64,000 nt of DNA from Rhodococcus sp. HNM0563 (GTDB lineage Bacteria; Actinomycetota; Actinomycetes; Mycobacteriales; Mycobacteriaceae), in the NCBI RefSeq assembly GCF_012726195.1, contig NZ_JAASAF010000003.1, positions 372,001 through 436,000 on the forward strand, written 5' to 3'. The position numbers were made by a program, and so were the translations under genes. Positions 35,961-45,020 of the stretch are shown here, one piece after another (positions within the stretch are counted from its first letter, which is position 1; every line of letters begins with the position of its first letter). Under the pieces are notes generated by a model that saw nothing but the letters and a program-made list of their open reading frames with translations, was not told the origin of the DNA and did not search any database.

Positions 35961-36027
35961 CTTTCCCCCGGTTGCACGGGTTCCCGCGGGTCATGAGGCA
36001 ACGGAAACCCGCACGAGAGGGGGAAAG
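35961..36027. terminator. Long inverted repeat between convergent genes, probable bidirectional terminator
   Basis: CTTTCCCCC (35961-35969) pairs perfectly with GGGGGAAAG (36019-36027); inside, CGGGTT (35977-35982) pairs with AACCCG (36006-36011). The structure starts 12 bases after the GMC oxidoreductase stop and ends 21 bases before the egtD stop, so it can end transcripts from both sides. Confidence 0.65.
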
Positions 36028-36048
36028 TTCACCAGGCTGCCCGACGCG

Positions 36049-37005
36049 TCATCGACGAGATGCGGCGAACAGCACGAATCTACCGTCAGGATCCACCCAT
36101 TCGTGCCGGATGGTGAATCCTGCGTCGTCGAGTTCTCTGCCGATTCCGTCGAGCCGGAATTTTGCCGAGATCTCCGTGCACATCTGCTCTCCCGCGGCGA
36201 AGGTCAGTTCGAGATCGAGATCGCGGACCTTCACCGTCATCGCCTCGGTCGCTTCGAGTCTCATTTCGATCCACTCGTTCTCTGCGTCCCACACGGCGCG
36301 GTGCACGAACTTGTCGGGATCGAAGTCGGCGTCGAGCCGCCGGTTGACCACCCGCAGCACGTTGCGATCGAACTCGGCCGTCACACCGGCGGCATCGTCG
36401 TACGCCGGGATGAGGATGTCGGGGTCGACGACGAGTCCGGCACCGAGAAGCAGCCATTCATCGGTTTCCAGGATCGTCCCGAGGTGGGTCAGGAACTCGA
36501 TGCGTTCGGCGGGGGCGAAGTTGCCGATCGTTCCACCGAGGAATGCGACCATGCGGTGCCCGCCGACAGGGAGATGTTCGAGAGAACCGGTGAAATCGCT
36601 GACCACGCCGCGCACCGTGAGGTCCGGATAGTCGACGGACAGGCGCCGCACCGCCGCTCTCAGTGCCGACTCGGACACGTCCTGCGGTACATACGTATGG
36701 ATGTACGGTTTCAGTGCGTCGAGCAGCACCCTCGTCTTCTCCGACGATCCCGATCCGAGTTCCACCAGCATCTCTGGTTTCGCCGCCTCCGCGATGTCCG
36801 CCGCGTAGCGCTCCAGCAGCGCGAATTCGGTACGGGTGGGGTAGTACTCCGGCAGCGACGTGATCTGATCGAACAACTCGCTTCCCCGCTCGTCGTACAG
36901 CCATGTCGGCGATAGGCGCTTGGGGGTCGAGGTGAGACCACTGCGCGCATCACCGCGCAGTGTCGCGTCCAATTGTTCGGGCGTGATGAACACGTCGATG
37001 GTCAC
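36049..37005 (-). CDS. egtD: L-histidine N-alpha-methyltransferase
   Basis: 318 aa from the GTG at 37005 (GTGA overlap with the egtC stop); the M. smegmatis enzyme has about 321 aa. Features: 'SPTWLYDERGSELFDQITSLPEYYPTRTE', the SAM-binding 'LVELGSGSSEKTRVLLDAL', 'MVAFLGGTIGNF' and the histidine-pocket strand 'VVNRRLDADFDPDKFVHRAVWD'. It makes hercynine from histidine with three SAM. Last gene of egtABCD. Confidence 0.96.
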   Translation of the reverse strand: MTIDVFITPEQLDATLRGDARSGLTSTPKRLSPTWLYDERGSELFDQITSLPEYYPTRTEFALLERYAADIAEAAKPEMLVELGSGSSEKTRVLLDALKPYIHTYVPQDVSESALRAAVRRLSVDYPDLTVRGVVSDFTGSLEHLPVGGHRMVAFLGGTIGNFAPAERIEFLTHLGTILETDEWLLLGAGLVVDPDILIPAYDDAAGVTAEFDRNVLRVVNRRLDADFDPDKFVHRAVWDAENEWIEMRLEATEAMTVKVRDLDLELTFAAGEQMCTEISAKFRLDGIGRELDDAGFTIRHEWVDPDGRFVLFAASRR

Positions 37006-37751
37006 GTAGCGGACACCTCCAGGGGAGTGACGACGAGCTTGCCGGGTATTGCGTGGACGAGATGCTTGTCGGCGACTTCCTGCCAGCGCGGGTCGTCGTC
37101 GAAACGTTCGGAGCTCACGATCGCGAGGTTTTCGTCCACGAGGGTCCACAACGAGTGATACCACGCGGTCGCCCACATACCGTTTCCGTCGCACAGCAGC
37201 ATGTTCAATCGGGATTCCGGTGCCCGCGCGAGGACGTCGTGGACAAGGGAGATCAGCGCGGGCTCCGGTTCTGCCGATCGGAGCCGCGACCGCAACATCG
37301 CCCACAGCGCAGCAGAATCGGTGGGGGCCTCCAGGTCGAGCAGCTCCGACACCGGGAGGTTCTTCGCGAGGTCCACCAGCGAACCGGGCCAGCCGCGCAC
37401 CACACCGTTGAGGCTGAAAGCCCAGTGTCCGTCCGAGAACGGCGCACTGGCGCTTCGCTCGACCGGCATACCCTCCGTTGCGGATCGGAGTGCGATCATC
37501 ACGGCCTCGGATCGGATGGTGGGCAGCCCCTCGGTGACGAACGGATCGGACCACACCGGCAGGGACGAGCGGTAGCGGCCGAGAACGCCGACGTCCGACC
37601 ACCAGGCGACGCCGAATCCGTCGGCGTTGATGGTGCCGCCACCACGCATGTCCGTCGGCGCCCACGATTGCCGCATGAGCGAATTGGGGCCGTCGGTGAG
37701 CAGTGAGGCAACCGATTCGACCGGGCCGAGGTACCCCAGGTGTCTACACAT
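37002..37751 (-). CDS. egtC: Gamma-glutamyl-hercynylcysteine sulfoxide hydrolase (ergothioneine amidohydrolase)
   Basis: 249 aa from the ATG at 37751, which gives M-C-R-H-L-G-Y-L with the Ntn nucleophile C2 exposed after removal of Met. Class II glutamine-amidotransferase pattern: 'RQSWAPTDMRGGGTINADGFGVAWW' and 'PFSDGHWAFSLNGVV'. It removes the gamma-glutamyl group. Overlaps egtB by 8 bases and egtD by 4. Confidence 0.95.
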   Translation of the reverse strand: MCRHLGYLGPVESVASLLTDGPNSLMRQSWAPTDMRGGGTINADGFGVAWWSDVGVLGRYRSSLPVWSDPFVTEGLPTIRSEAVMIALRSATEGMPVERSASAPFSDGHWAFSLNGVVRGWPGSLVDLAKNLPVSELLDLEAPTDSAALWAMLRSRLRSAEPEPALISLVHDVLARAPESRLNMLLCDGNGMWATAWYHSLWTLVDENLAIVSSERFDDDPRWQEVADKHLVHAIPGKLVVTPLEVSAT

Positions 37752-39048
37752 CCGGAGCCTTCGCCACATCGTGCGCAAGACGGAACCCGGCGAAGATCTG
37801 GCGGCGGACCGGGTGATCCCAGTTCCGGAAGGTTCCGCGGCACGCAACGTGATCGGTGCCGAAGGAGCCACCGCGGAGAACGCGGAAATCGCCGCCGAAG
37901 AACACCTCCGAGTACTCCCGGTACGGAAACGCACGAAAGCCCGGGTACGGTTCGAAGCTCGACGACGTCCACTCCCACACATCACCAATCAGCTGATACA
38001 CACCGAGCGGCGACACACCCGCCGGGTACGCACCCACCACCGCAGGACCGAGATGTCGCTGGCCGAGGTTCGCGTGTTCCGGACCCGGATCATCGTCGCC
38101 CCACGGATACCGCCGGCTGCGGCCGGTCTCGGGATCCCACCGCGCGGCCTTCTCCCATTCCACCTCGCTGGGAAGGCGCGCTCCGGCCCAGCGCGCGAAG
38201 GCATCCGCCTCGTGGAAACACACATGCACGACAGGTTCGTCCGGGTGCACGGGCACTTCTCGCCCGAAACTGCGGCGCCACCACCGCCCGTCGGATTCGC
38301 GGTGCCAGAACTGCGGCGCTTCGAGGCCCGCCTCGCAGCGGTGCGCCCATCCCTCGTCACTCCACAGGTCGCGGCGCCGGTAGCCGCCGTCCTCGATGAA
38401 TCGAGTGAACGACCGGTTGGTCACCGGCACGGCGTCGAGCGCGAAGGCGGGCACATGCACCCGGTGCACCGGCTTCTCGTTGTCGAGCGCCGACCGGTCG
38501 GCCGAGGTGCCCATCTCGAACTCCCCCGCCGGGATCACCACCCGCTCGCACACCGGAGACGCCGCCTCACGTGGCGCCTCCGGGGCATCGAGCAAGGGAG
38601 GTCCGGCACGCAACTGGTGGGTCGCGAGCATCGTCTCGTCGTGTTGTTGTTCGTGTTGCGCGATCATCGAGAAGACGAAACCGTCGCGAGTGAGATCGTC
38701 ATCGAAGTTGTTGCTTTGCAGTACTTTTTGCGCCAGGTCACGCACCTGCGCTGCATAGCGGCGCGCATCGGACGGGCCGAGCAACGGCAGCGCGGTCCGA
38801 CTCGCCCGGGGATGCAGGAATGCATCGTAGAGCTCGTCGATCCCCTGACGCACCGGGCCTCGGCCCGCGACTTCACGAAGCAGCCAGCGCTCCTCCTGAT
38901 TCGCGATATGCGCGAGGTCCCACACGAGGGGACTCATCAACGGCGAATGTTGCTGCACCAGTTCGTCATCGTCGATATCCGTGAGCGAACACGTCCGTGC
39001 GCGAGCGCGTTCGAGGTCGCGTTCGAGACGGTCGCGCAGCATCCTCAC
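37744..39048 (-). CDS. egtB: Hercynine oxygenase EgtB
   Basis: 434 aa from a GTG at 39048 (GTGA overlap with the egtA stop). The DinB-like N-terminal domain supplies the iron ligands: 'DLAHIANQEERWLLRE' and 'IAQHEQQHDETML' (H-x3-H). The C-terminal FGE-sulfatase domain ends 'LRGGSFGTDHVACRGTFRNWDHPVRRQIFAGFRLA'. It joins gamma-glutamyl-cysteine to hercynine with O2 at a non-heme iron. Confidence 0.96.
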   Translation of the reverse strand: MRMLRDRLERDLERARARTCSLTDIDDDELVQQHSPLMSPLVWDLAHIANQEERWLLREVAGRGPVRQGIDELYDAFLHPRASRTALPLLGPSDARRYAAQVRDLAQKVLQSNNFDDDLTRDGFVFSMIAQHEQQHDETMLATHQLRAGPPLLDAPEAPREAASPVCERVVIPAGEFEMGTSADRSALDNEKPVHRVHVPAFALDAVPVTNRSFTRFIEDGGYRRRDLWSDEGWAHRCEAGLEAPQFWHRESDGRWWRRSFGREVPVHPDEPVVHVCFHEADAFARWAGARLPSEVEWEKAARWDPETGRSRRYPWGDDDPGPEHANLGQRHLGPAVVGAYPAGVSPLGVYQLIGDVWEWTSSSFEPYPGFRAFPYREYSEVFFGGDFRVLRGGSFGTDHVACRGTFRNWDHPVRRQIFAGFRLAHDVAKAPDV

Positions 39049-40277
39049 CGGTCGGCCACCCCCGGCGACTGCCCGCGCATGCAACGCGTCGCGGCCGCGT
39101 CGAGCGCAGTGGTGAACCTCATGTCGGGCGACGACTCCGCAGCCAGAGACAGCAATCCCACTGCTGCAGCACGCAATTCGACAGCTGCGAGCCCTTGCTG
39201 CGCGGCTTCCACCCAAAGCTGCCGAACCGGCTCGGCGATCGCCGACGCCTCGGTCATGACCTCCGGGCTCCTCAGCAGAGCTTCGATCGTCGCGATCGGC
39301 ACCTGCCACAGGTTGTCGGGTTGCGCGTCCAAGTACCGGACCTCGAGGTGTCCACACGGGCGCACCGGCGGAAACAGCGTGGTCAGATGATAGTCGAGGT
39401 CGGCGAAGGTCGGCCGACGACCGATCTCGCCGTCGAGACCGCCGCTGAGCCAATCGGCGAACGACGCCCCGGGTGGTGCGTGCCATTCCGGGCCCGTCGA
39501 CCGGACACACAGCAAAGGGACGTCGAGCGACCATGCCGGGTACTTCTGCGGGTCGGCCACGGCCGCGGTGCGGTCCGGGTCGAGGGACAACCACGTGCGC
39601 ATCCGCTGCGAGACCCACTCACCTTCCGGAGCGCCCTGCAGCGTGGCCGAACGTCCGAACGCGGCGATCAACGCCGGGCCGATCGCGTGGAGCAACTCCC
39701 AGCGTCGGGCGAGTTCGGCGTCGTCGGCTCCGGCATCGACACTGACCTGCACCGCAGCCGTGCTGTTCATCATCAGCCGCCCGAGAGGTCCGATCCGGTC
39801 GAAACGCAATTCCATTGCGGAGTACCGCGGTGTGCGGAGAAGGCGATGGGGCGGCCGAATCTCGTCGGTCGCGGTGTCGAGCATCGACACCGCACGGCGG
39901 GCGAGCAATGATCGCAACATCTTCGCGTCGGCGACGAGACGATCCACCGTCTGCCGGGCCGACGTGCACGGCACACTGGCCAGCTCCACCTGCCCGCCCG
40001 GTTCCAGACTGACTGCGCTGCCCGACGGCAGCGGACGGGCCGACGACGACGGAGCGATGGTTTTCGGGGCGTGAGGCCCGAGTGCCTCGACGATCGATGT
40101 GAGTTCCGGCCGTGAGGCCGTTCCGTCGGCACGCGCAGTCAGCCATTCGAGTTCGGCGCCGATCAGCCGCGGTGGACCGAACCGGAAGCTCACCCGACGT
40201 ACGTACGCTTCGGCGGAGGCGCGCGGACCGAGCTCGCTGTCGGCGCGCGGCATCGCCGCGTCCATCGCCATCACCAC
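39045..40277 (-). CDS. egtA: Glutamate-cysteine ligase EgtA
   Basis: 410 aa from a GTG at 40277, chosen because AAAGGAGG stands 9 bases ahead; nearby GTG 40274 and ATG 40271/40265 are possible. GCS2-type features: 'GAELEWLTARADG', 'EPGGQVELASVP', 'FDRIGPLGRLMMNSTAAVQVSVDAG' and 'CGHLEVRYLDAQPDNLWQV'. It makes gamma-glutamyl-cysteine for EgtB. First gene of egtABCD, 148 bases from the divergent egtE. Confidence 0.95.
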   Translation of the reverse strand: MVMAMDAAMPRADSELGPRASAEAYVRRVSFRFGPPRLIGAELEWLTARADGTASRPELTSIVEALGPHAPKTIAPSSSARPLPSGSAVSLEPGGQVELASVPCTSARQTVDRLVADAKMLRSLLARRAVSMLDTATDEIRPPHRLLRTPRYSAMELRFDRIGPLGRLMMNSTAAVQVSVDAGADDAELARRWELLHAIGPALIAAFGRSATLQGAPEGEWVSQRMRTWLSLDPDRTAAVADPQKYPAWSLDVPLLCVRSTGPEWHAPPGASFADWLSGGLDGEIGRRPTFADLDYHLTTLFPPVRPCGHLEVRYLDAQPDNLWQVPIATIEALLRSPEVMTEASAIAEPVRQLWVEAAQQGLAAVELRAAAVGLLSLAAESSPDMRFTTALDAAATRCMRGQSPGVADR

Positions 40278-40425
40278 TCGATCCACCCTCCTTTGTCGGT
40301 GGGCCTGGTCACTGAGCGAGCCTAACGCGCGCATCGCCGCAACGCCCGTAGAACGCCCCGGCGGCACACTGACCACACTAGATTCGGTCGAAGGATCTTG
40401 CCGAGAGGAAATGGAGGCCACCTTC

Positions 40426-41598
40426 ATGCTCGATGTGCAGCAGGCCCGGCGCGACACCCCCGGCTGTTTCGACCGGGTGTTTCTCGACAGCGCGGGGTCG
40501 TCGCTCCCACCGACTCCGGTGGTCGACACCGTCGTCGCCCATCTACGACGCGAGGCCGAGATCGGCGGATACGCAGCCGCCAACGAGCGCCTCGACGACC
40601 TGGCCGGGGTGAAGACCTCCCTCGGACGCCTGTTCGGGGTCGATGGCACCTCCGTGGCGTTGTCCGACAGCGCGTCGCGGGCATGGACGTCGTTCTTCTA
40701 TGCGGTGCCGCTGGGACCGGGCGACCGCATCCTGCTGTCACAGGCCGAGTACGCCGCCAACGCAGTCGCAGCGCTGCAGCGCGCCCGCGCCACCGGCGCG
40801 AGCGTCGAGGTGGTTCCTTCCGACAGCGACGGCCGTATCGACGTCGAGGCACTGGGCGGACTGCTCGACGAGCGCGTCAAAATCGTCTCGGTCGTGCACG
40901 CACCGACCAACGGCGGTTTGGTCAACCCGGTCCGCGAGGTCGCCGACGCCGCCCACGCCGTGGGCGCACTGGTGCTGCTCGACGCGTGCCAATCGGTGGG
41001 GCAGCTTCCCGTGAGCGTGCCGGAACTGGACGTCGATGCGCTCTCGGGTACCGGCCGCAAGTGGGTGCGCGGTCCTCGCGGCACCGGGTTCCTCTACGTA
41101 CGGCCGCGGCTGATCGCCGACCTGGAGCCGGCGCCGATCGATCTGCACAGTGCGACGTGGACGTCGCCCGACACCTACGAACTCGCGCCCGACGCGTCGC
41201 GCTTCGAGATGTGGGAGGCCGACGTCGCGGCCCGGCTGGGACTCGGCGTCGCGATCGACTACCTGCTCGATCTCGGAATCGATGCCGTGGCGGAGGCCAT
41301 CGGTTACCGCGCCGAGCACACCCGCGACGGGCTGGAGCGGATCCAGGGCGTCACCGTGCACGATCGCGGCGCACCGCTCAACGGGATCGTCTCGTTCACC
41401 GTCGACGGGATGGAACCGAGTGCGGTGCGCGGCGCATTGGCCGAGCAGTCGATCACCGTCACCGTCAGCTCACGCAGCTCCACTCTGCTCGACATGTCAC
41501 AGCGGAAACTCGATGCCGTGGTGCGCGCGTCGCCGCACTATTTCGTCTCCCCCGCCGACGTCGATCGTTTCCTCGCCGCCGTTCGCTCGCTCGCCTGA
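40426..41598 (+). CDS. egtE: PLP-dependent ergothioneine synthase (C-S lyase) EgtE
   Basis: 390 aa from the ATG at 40426 with GGAGG eight bases ahead (the ATG at 40411 is weaker); Rv3700c is also about 390 aa. Class-V aminotransferase fold: 'VFLDSAGSSLPPTPVV', the cofactor aspartate in 'ALVLLDACQSVGQLPV' and the PLP lysine in 'SGTGRKWVRGPRGTGFLYV'. It cleaves hercynylcysteine sulfoxide to ergothioneine. Divergent from egtABCD. Confidence 0.92.
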   Translation: MLDVQQARRDTPGCFDRVFLDSAGSSLPPTPVVDTVVAHLRREAEIGGYAAANERLDDLAGVKTSLGRLFGVDGTSVALSDSASRAWTSFFYAVPLGPGDRILLSQAEYAANAVAALQRARATGASVEVVPSDSDGRIDVEALGGLLDERVKIVSVVHAPTNGGLVNPVREVADAAHAVGALVLLDACQSVGQLPVSVPELDVDALSGTGRKWVRGPRGTGFLYVRPRLIADLEPAPIDLHSATWTSPDTYELAPDASRFEMWEADVAARLGLGVAIDYLLDLGIDAVAEAIGYRAEHTRDGLERIQGVTVHDRGAPLNGIVSFTVDGMEPSAVRGALAEQSITVTVSSRSSTLLDMSQRKLDAVVRASPHYFVSPADVDRFLAAVRSLA

Positions 41599-41607
41599 TG
41601 AGGCCCG

Positions 41608-41637
41608 TTCGCATTGCGCAATCGGATCCGGTAAAGT
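41608..41637 (+). promoter_or_regulatory. Candidate promoter of rplY-pth
   Basis: TTCGCA (41608-41613) and TAAAGT (41632-41637) with an 18-base spacer, just after the egtE stop. It would give an untranslated leader of about 165 bases before rplY, long enough for regulation. I could not fold a convincing structure in it by eye. Confidence 0.4.
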
Positions 41638-41810
41638 ATGTCGAGTTGTCTCGGCGAGGGTGAACCGCGTTACCGCTGGCTCACCGTGATCGACGCGGCT
41701 GCGGCTCCGTCAGAGCGAAGAAGCGCTCCTAACTGCCGCGCGTGTCCGGTCCCGCATTCGCCGAGAAGACCGACCCCGTGAGAGTTCACTAGCGTAGGAG
41801 CCGTTGCACC

Positions 41811-42413
41811 ATGTCCAACGAGAACCGTCTCGTAGCCGCTGTCCGCACCGAGTTCGGCAAGGGCGCAGCCCGTCGCACCCGCCGTGCAGGCCAGATCCCC
41901 GCCGTCCTCTACGGCCACGGCACCGATCCCAAGCACCTGTCGCTTCCCGGCCTCGAGTTCGCCGCGGTCCTGCGTAACCACGGCACCAACGCCGTCCTGA
42001 CCCTCGAGGTTGACGGCACCGAGCAGCTCGCCCTCACCAAGTCCGTCACCACGCATCCGATCCGTCGCAACATCGAGCACGCCGACCTGCTCGTCGTGAA
42101 GAAGGGCGAGAAGGTCACCGTCGAGGTCCCCGTCGTCCTCACCGGTATCGCAGGCCCCGGCGCGCTGGTCGTCAACGAGGTCAGCACCATCAAGCTCGAG
42201 GCCGACGCCCTCAACATCCCCGAGGAGATCTCGGTGTCGATCGAGAGCGCTCCCATCGGCACCCAGATCCTCGCCGGTGGCGTCGAGCTTCCCGCGGGTG
42301 CGACCCTGCAGGACGATCCCGAGCTGCTGCTCGTGAACATCGTCGAGGCCGCTGCTCAGGCGAGCGCCGAAGAGGCAACCGACGAGACCGAGGGTGAAGC
42401 AGAAGAGGCCTGA
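41811..42413 (+). CDS. rplY: 50S ribosomal protein L25 (CTC type)
   Basis: 200 aa. Opens '[33 protein letters not shown]', the 5S-rRNA-binding L25 domain, followed by the TL5/CTC beta domain ('[38 protein letters not shown]') and an acidic Glu/Ala-rich tail. AGGAG stands ahead of the ATG. Followed by pth, as in mycobacteria. Confidence 0.97.
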   Translation: MSNENRLVAAVRTEFGKGAARRTRRAGQIPAVLYGHGTDPKHLSLPGLEFAAVLRNHGTNAVLTLEVDGTEQLALTKSVTTHPIRRNIEHADLLVVKKGEKVTVEVPVVLTGIAGPGALVVNEVSTIKLEADALNIPEEISVSIESAPIGTQILAGGVELPAGATLQDDPELLLVNIVEAAAQASAEEATDETEGEAEEA

Positions 42414-42454
42414 GCCTCGACTGCGTGAACCTTTCGGGCTCAGTGAAGTCTTTC

Positions 42455-42490
42455 GTGCGGCGCGTCATCCTTCGGGATGGCGCGCCGCAC
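42455..42490 (+). terminator. Near-perfect 16-bp hairpin with a TTCG loop between rplY and pth
   Basis: GTGCGGCGCG (42455-42464) pairs with CGCGCCGCAC (42481-42490), and TCATCC pairs with GGATGG (one T-G wobble), around the stable tetraloop TTCG (42471-42474). No T run follows, so it may attenuate or protect RNA between the two genes rather than end transcription. Confidence 0.7.
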
Positions 42491-42544
42491 GCGCGTTCGA
42501 CCGAGCGGTACACCGCCACACATGATTCGAGGAAGGACCCGCAC

Positions 42545-43117
42545 GTGAGCGAGGACACCGCGCTCGTCGTAGGGCTGGGAAATCCCGGTCCCAAGTACGA
42601 GACCACCAGGCACAACATCGGTTTCATGGTTGCCGATGTGCTGGCCGATCGGGTCGGCGGGAAGTTCAGCGCACACAAGAAGAGCAACGCCGAGATCGTG
42701 CAGGCGCGACTCGACGGGCGACAGGTCATCATCGCGAAGCCCCGCACGTACATGAATGTCTCGGGTGGCCCGGTCGCGGGTCTCGCGAAGTTCTTCTCGG
42801 TCTCTCCGGCGAACATCATCGTGATCCACGACGAACTCGATCTCGAGTACAGCACGATCCGGCTCAAGCAAGGCGGTGGTGAGAACGGGCACAACGGCCT
42901 GCGGTCCACGTCGTCGGCACTGGGCACGAAGGACTATCTGCGAGTGCGCATGGGGATCGGTCGGCCGCCGGGCCGTCAGGATCCGGCGGACTTCGTACTC
43001 AAACCTTTCTCCGCCACCGAGCGCAAAGATCTCGGCGTGCTGTGCGAGGAGGGCGCCGACGCCGTCGAACTGCTCCTCAAACTCGGCCTCGAGGGCGCAC
43101 AGAACCGAATCCACTGA
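42545..43117 (+). CDS. pth: Peptidyl-tRNA hydrolase
   Basis: 190 aa from a GTG at 42545 with AAGGA 7 bases ahead. Motifs: '[25 protein letters not shown]' (catalytic His in TRHN), '[13 protein letters not shown]', '[26 protein letters not shown]'. It recycles peptidyl-tRNA released from stalled ribosomes. Convergent with the MocR gene, whose stop is only 3 bases away. Confidence 0.97.
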   Translation: MSEDTALVVGLGNPGPKYETTRHNIGFMVADVLADRVGGKFSAHKKSNAEIVQARLDGRQVIIAKPRTYMNVSGGPVAGLAKFFSVSPANIIVIHDELDLEYSTIRLKQGGGENGHNGLRSTSSALGTKDYLRVRMGIGRPPGRQDPADFVLKPFSATERKDLGVLCEEGADAVELLLKLGLEGAQNRIH

Positions 43118-43120
43118 CTC

Positions 43121-44521
43121 CTACGGCGCCGGAGGCAGTGCCAGGCACAGGGCTTCCAATGCCGACGAGAAGGCATGTTCGGCCGGTGTTCCGTAGCCGA
43201 CGACAAGCCCGTCGAGGTGCGGCATCGTACTGTCGGGGTGCCGGTAGGCGGACAATCCGTCGACGGCCACCCCCAGTCTGCGAGCGGCCGCGAGAGTGGT
43301 GTGTTCCGTACCTTCCGGCAATTCGAGCACGGCATGCAGACCGGCCGCGATTCCGCTGACCCGGATGTGCGGGGCGTGCTCGGTGAGCGCGGCCGCGAGG
43401 TGGTCCCGACGCCCCCGGTAGACACCGCGCATGCGGCGCAGGTGTCGCTCGTAGGAACCGCACGAGATGAAGTCGGCCAAGGTGAGCTGATCCCATGCGC
43501 TCGACCAGAGTTCACGTCTCCCTTTCACGGCGAGAACGTCGTCGATCATTCGGTCGGGCAATACCATCCACCCCAGGCGAAGAGACGGCGACAGACTTTT
43601 GCTGATCGAGCCGAGGTAGATCACACGATCCGGATCCAGTCCCTGCACCGCACCGATCGGTTCTCTGTCGTAGCGAAACTCTCCGTCGTAGTCGTCTTCC
43701 AGAATCAGGCCGTCCGCCGTACGCGCCCAATCCACGACCGCGGCCCGGCGCAGGGCATGCAATGGACCACCGGTCGGGTATTGGTGTGCGGGGGTGAGCA
43801 GAACCGCACCCGCCGATTTCTCGGACAGGTCGCCTACGCGGGCGCCGCGCTCGTCGATGGACAGCGGTACGGTTCGTATCCCCGCGCCCGCGATGAGATC
43901 TCGGTGGAAAGCGAGCCCGTAGGATTCCACGGCAACGGTGCTGGGCAACAGCGGCCCGAGCAACTGCAGAGCGTGGGCGTAGCCGGCACAGATCACGATG
44001 AGTTCGGCATCGACACGCACTCCCCGAGCCCGCGCCAGATAGTCGGCGAGAGCATCGCGCAGTTCCGGGCGACCTCGTGGATCTCCCACCCCGAATGCTT
44101 CACTGGGTGCCGCGTTGATCGCCCGGCGGGCCGACGTCGACCAGGCGGCCCGCGGAAAGGCCGACGCGTCGGGGGAACTCGGCGCCAGGTCGTGGATCGG
44201 GCGGCGAGACGACGGCCGAGGTCGCCGTCGGTGAGGTGGCGGTGGAGCAACTCGCCGGGCCACCCGGGTCCCCGAACCCTGTCGCGCCGTCAACCACCCT
44301 TCTTCCACCAACTCGGAATAGACCTCGGCCACGGTGTTCCGGGCTATGCCGAGATCGGCGGAGAGTGCCCGATAGGACGGCAGCCGGGTATCCGGTGGGA
44401 GGCGGCCCGAGCGGACTGCCTCCCGCACGGCGTGCATGAGCTGGGAGCGCATGCTTCCGGAGCCGGACAGCTCCAGATGCAGATCACTGCCCGTCGGTGA
44501 ATTGACCCCAGGATTCGTCAT
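43121..44521 (-). CDS. MocR/PdxR-type regulator (GntR HTH fused to an aminotransferase-like domain)
   Basis: 466 aa from the ATG at 44521. Residues about 20-90 are a GntR winged HTH ('REAVRSGRLPPDTRLPSYRALSADLGIARNTVAEVYSELVEEGWL'). The rest is a fold-type-I PLP domain with 'ILEDDYDGEFRYD' and the PLP lysine in 'GSISKSLSPSLRLGWMV'. MocR proteins sense PLP or an amine adduct. It faces an AhpD-like gene and an MFS gene across 46 bases, which it probably controls. Confidence 0.9.
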   Translation of the reverse strand: MTNPGVNSPTGSDLHLELSGSGSMRSQLMHAVREAVRSGRLPPDTRLPSYRALSADLGIARNTVAEVYSELVEEGWLTARQGSGTRVARRVAPPPPHRRRPRPSSRRPIHDLAPSSPDASAFPRAAWSTSARRAINAAPSEAFGVGDPRGRPELRDALADYLARARGVRVDAELIVICAGYAHALQLLGPLLPSTVAVESYGLAFHRDLIAGAGIRTVPLSIDERGARVGDLSEKSAGAVLLTPAHQYPTGGPLHALRRAAVVDWARTADGLILEDDYDGEFRYDREPIGAVQGLDPDRVIYLGSISKSLSPSLRLGWMVLPDRMIDDVLAVKGRRELWSSAWDQLTLADFISCGSYERHLRRMRGVYRGRRDHLAAALTEHAPHIRVSGIAAGLHAVLELPEGTEHTTLAAARRLGVAVDGLSAYRHPDSTMPHLDGLVVGYGTPAEHAFSSALEALCLALPPAP

Positions 44522-44529
44522 CGAAATGA

Positions 44530-44543
44530 ACCATACCAATGGT
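44530..44543. promoter_or_regulatory. Short palindrome between the MocR gene and its divergent target
   Basis: ACCAT (44530-44534) and ATGGT (44539-44543) with a four-base spacer lie in the 46-base intergenic gap. MocR sites often contain ATACCA-type half sites, and ATACCA occurs here at 44533-44538. A plausible operator overlapping both promoters. Confidence 0.4.
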
Positions 44544-44567
44544 CACTTCCGGCTTTAGCTTTATGAC

Positions 44568-45020
44568 ATGACAACTTTTCAGGTAGCCCAGCGCATGGAT
44601 TTCGCCCAGGTCGCGCCGAAGATCTTCAAAGCCGTCCTCGCTCTCGACGCCGCCGCTCGCGCCGGTCTCGACCCGGTACTGCTCGAACTGGTCCAGATCC
44701 GTGCATCGCAGATCAACCGCTGCGCATACTGCATCGACTACCACACATCCGACGCGCGCCGGGCCGGTGAGCGGGAAGAACGGATCTACCAGCTCAGCGC
44801 GTGGGAGGAATCCAGCGTCTTCACCACGAAAGAACGTGCAGCACTGTCGCTCACCGAGGCGATGACACAACTGCCCGGCGGAGTCTCCGATGAGGTCTGG
44901 GACGAGGTCGCCGACGAGTTCGACGAGACAGAACTCGCCCAGCTCATCGCGTTGATCTTCACGGTGAACACCTGGAACCGGATGAACGTGACGACCCGCA
45001 AGACGCCCGGGGCGCTGTGA
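44568..45020 (+). CDS. AhpD-like carboxymuconolactone-decarboxylase-family protein
   Basis: 150 aa. The redox/catalytic motif C-x2-C-x3-H is in 'INRCAYCIDYHTSDARRAG', within the CMD helix pattern, and 'AEDE...FTVNTWNRMNVTTR' ends the fold. Many such proteins act as alkylhydroperoxidase-like thiol peroxidases. Its stop overlaps the GTG of the exporter gene (GTGA). Confidence 0.88.
   Translation: MTTFQVAQRMDFAQVAPKIFKAVLALDAAARAGLDPVLLELVQIRASQINRCAYCIDYHTSDARRAGEREERIYQLSAWEESSVFTTKERAALSLTEAMTQLPGGVSDEVWDEVADEFDETELAQLIALIFTVNTWNRMNVTTRKTPGAL

Noticed and set aside
37627-39390. 587-codon plus-strand frame opposite egtB and egtC
   Set aside because: The minus-strand genes have intact catalytic motifs; this frame has shadow composition.
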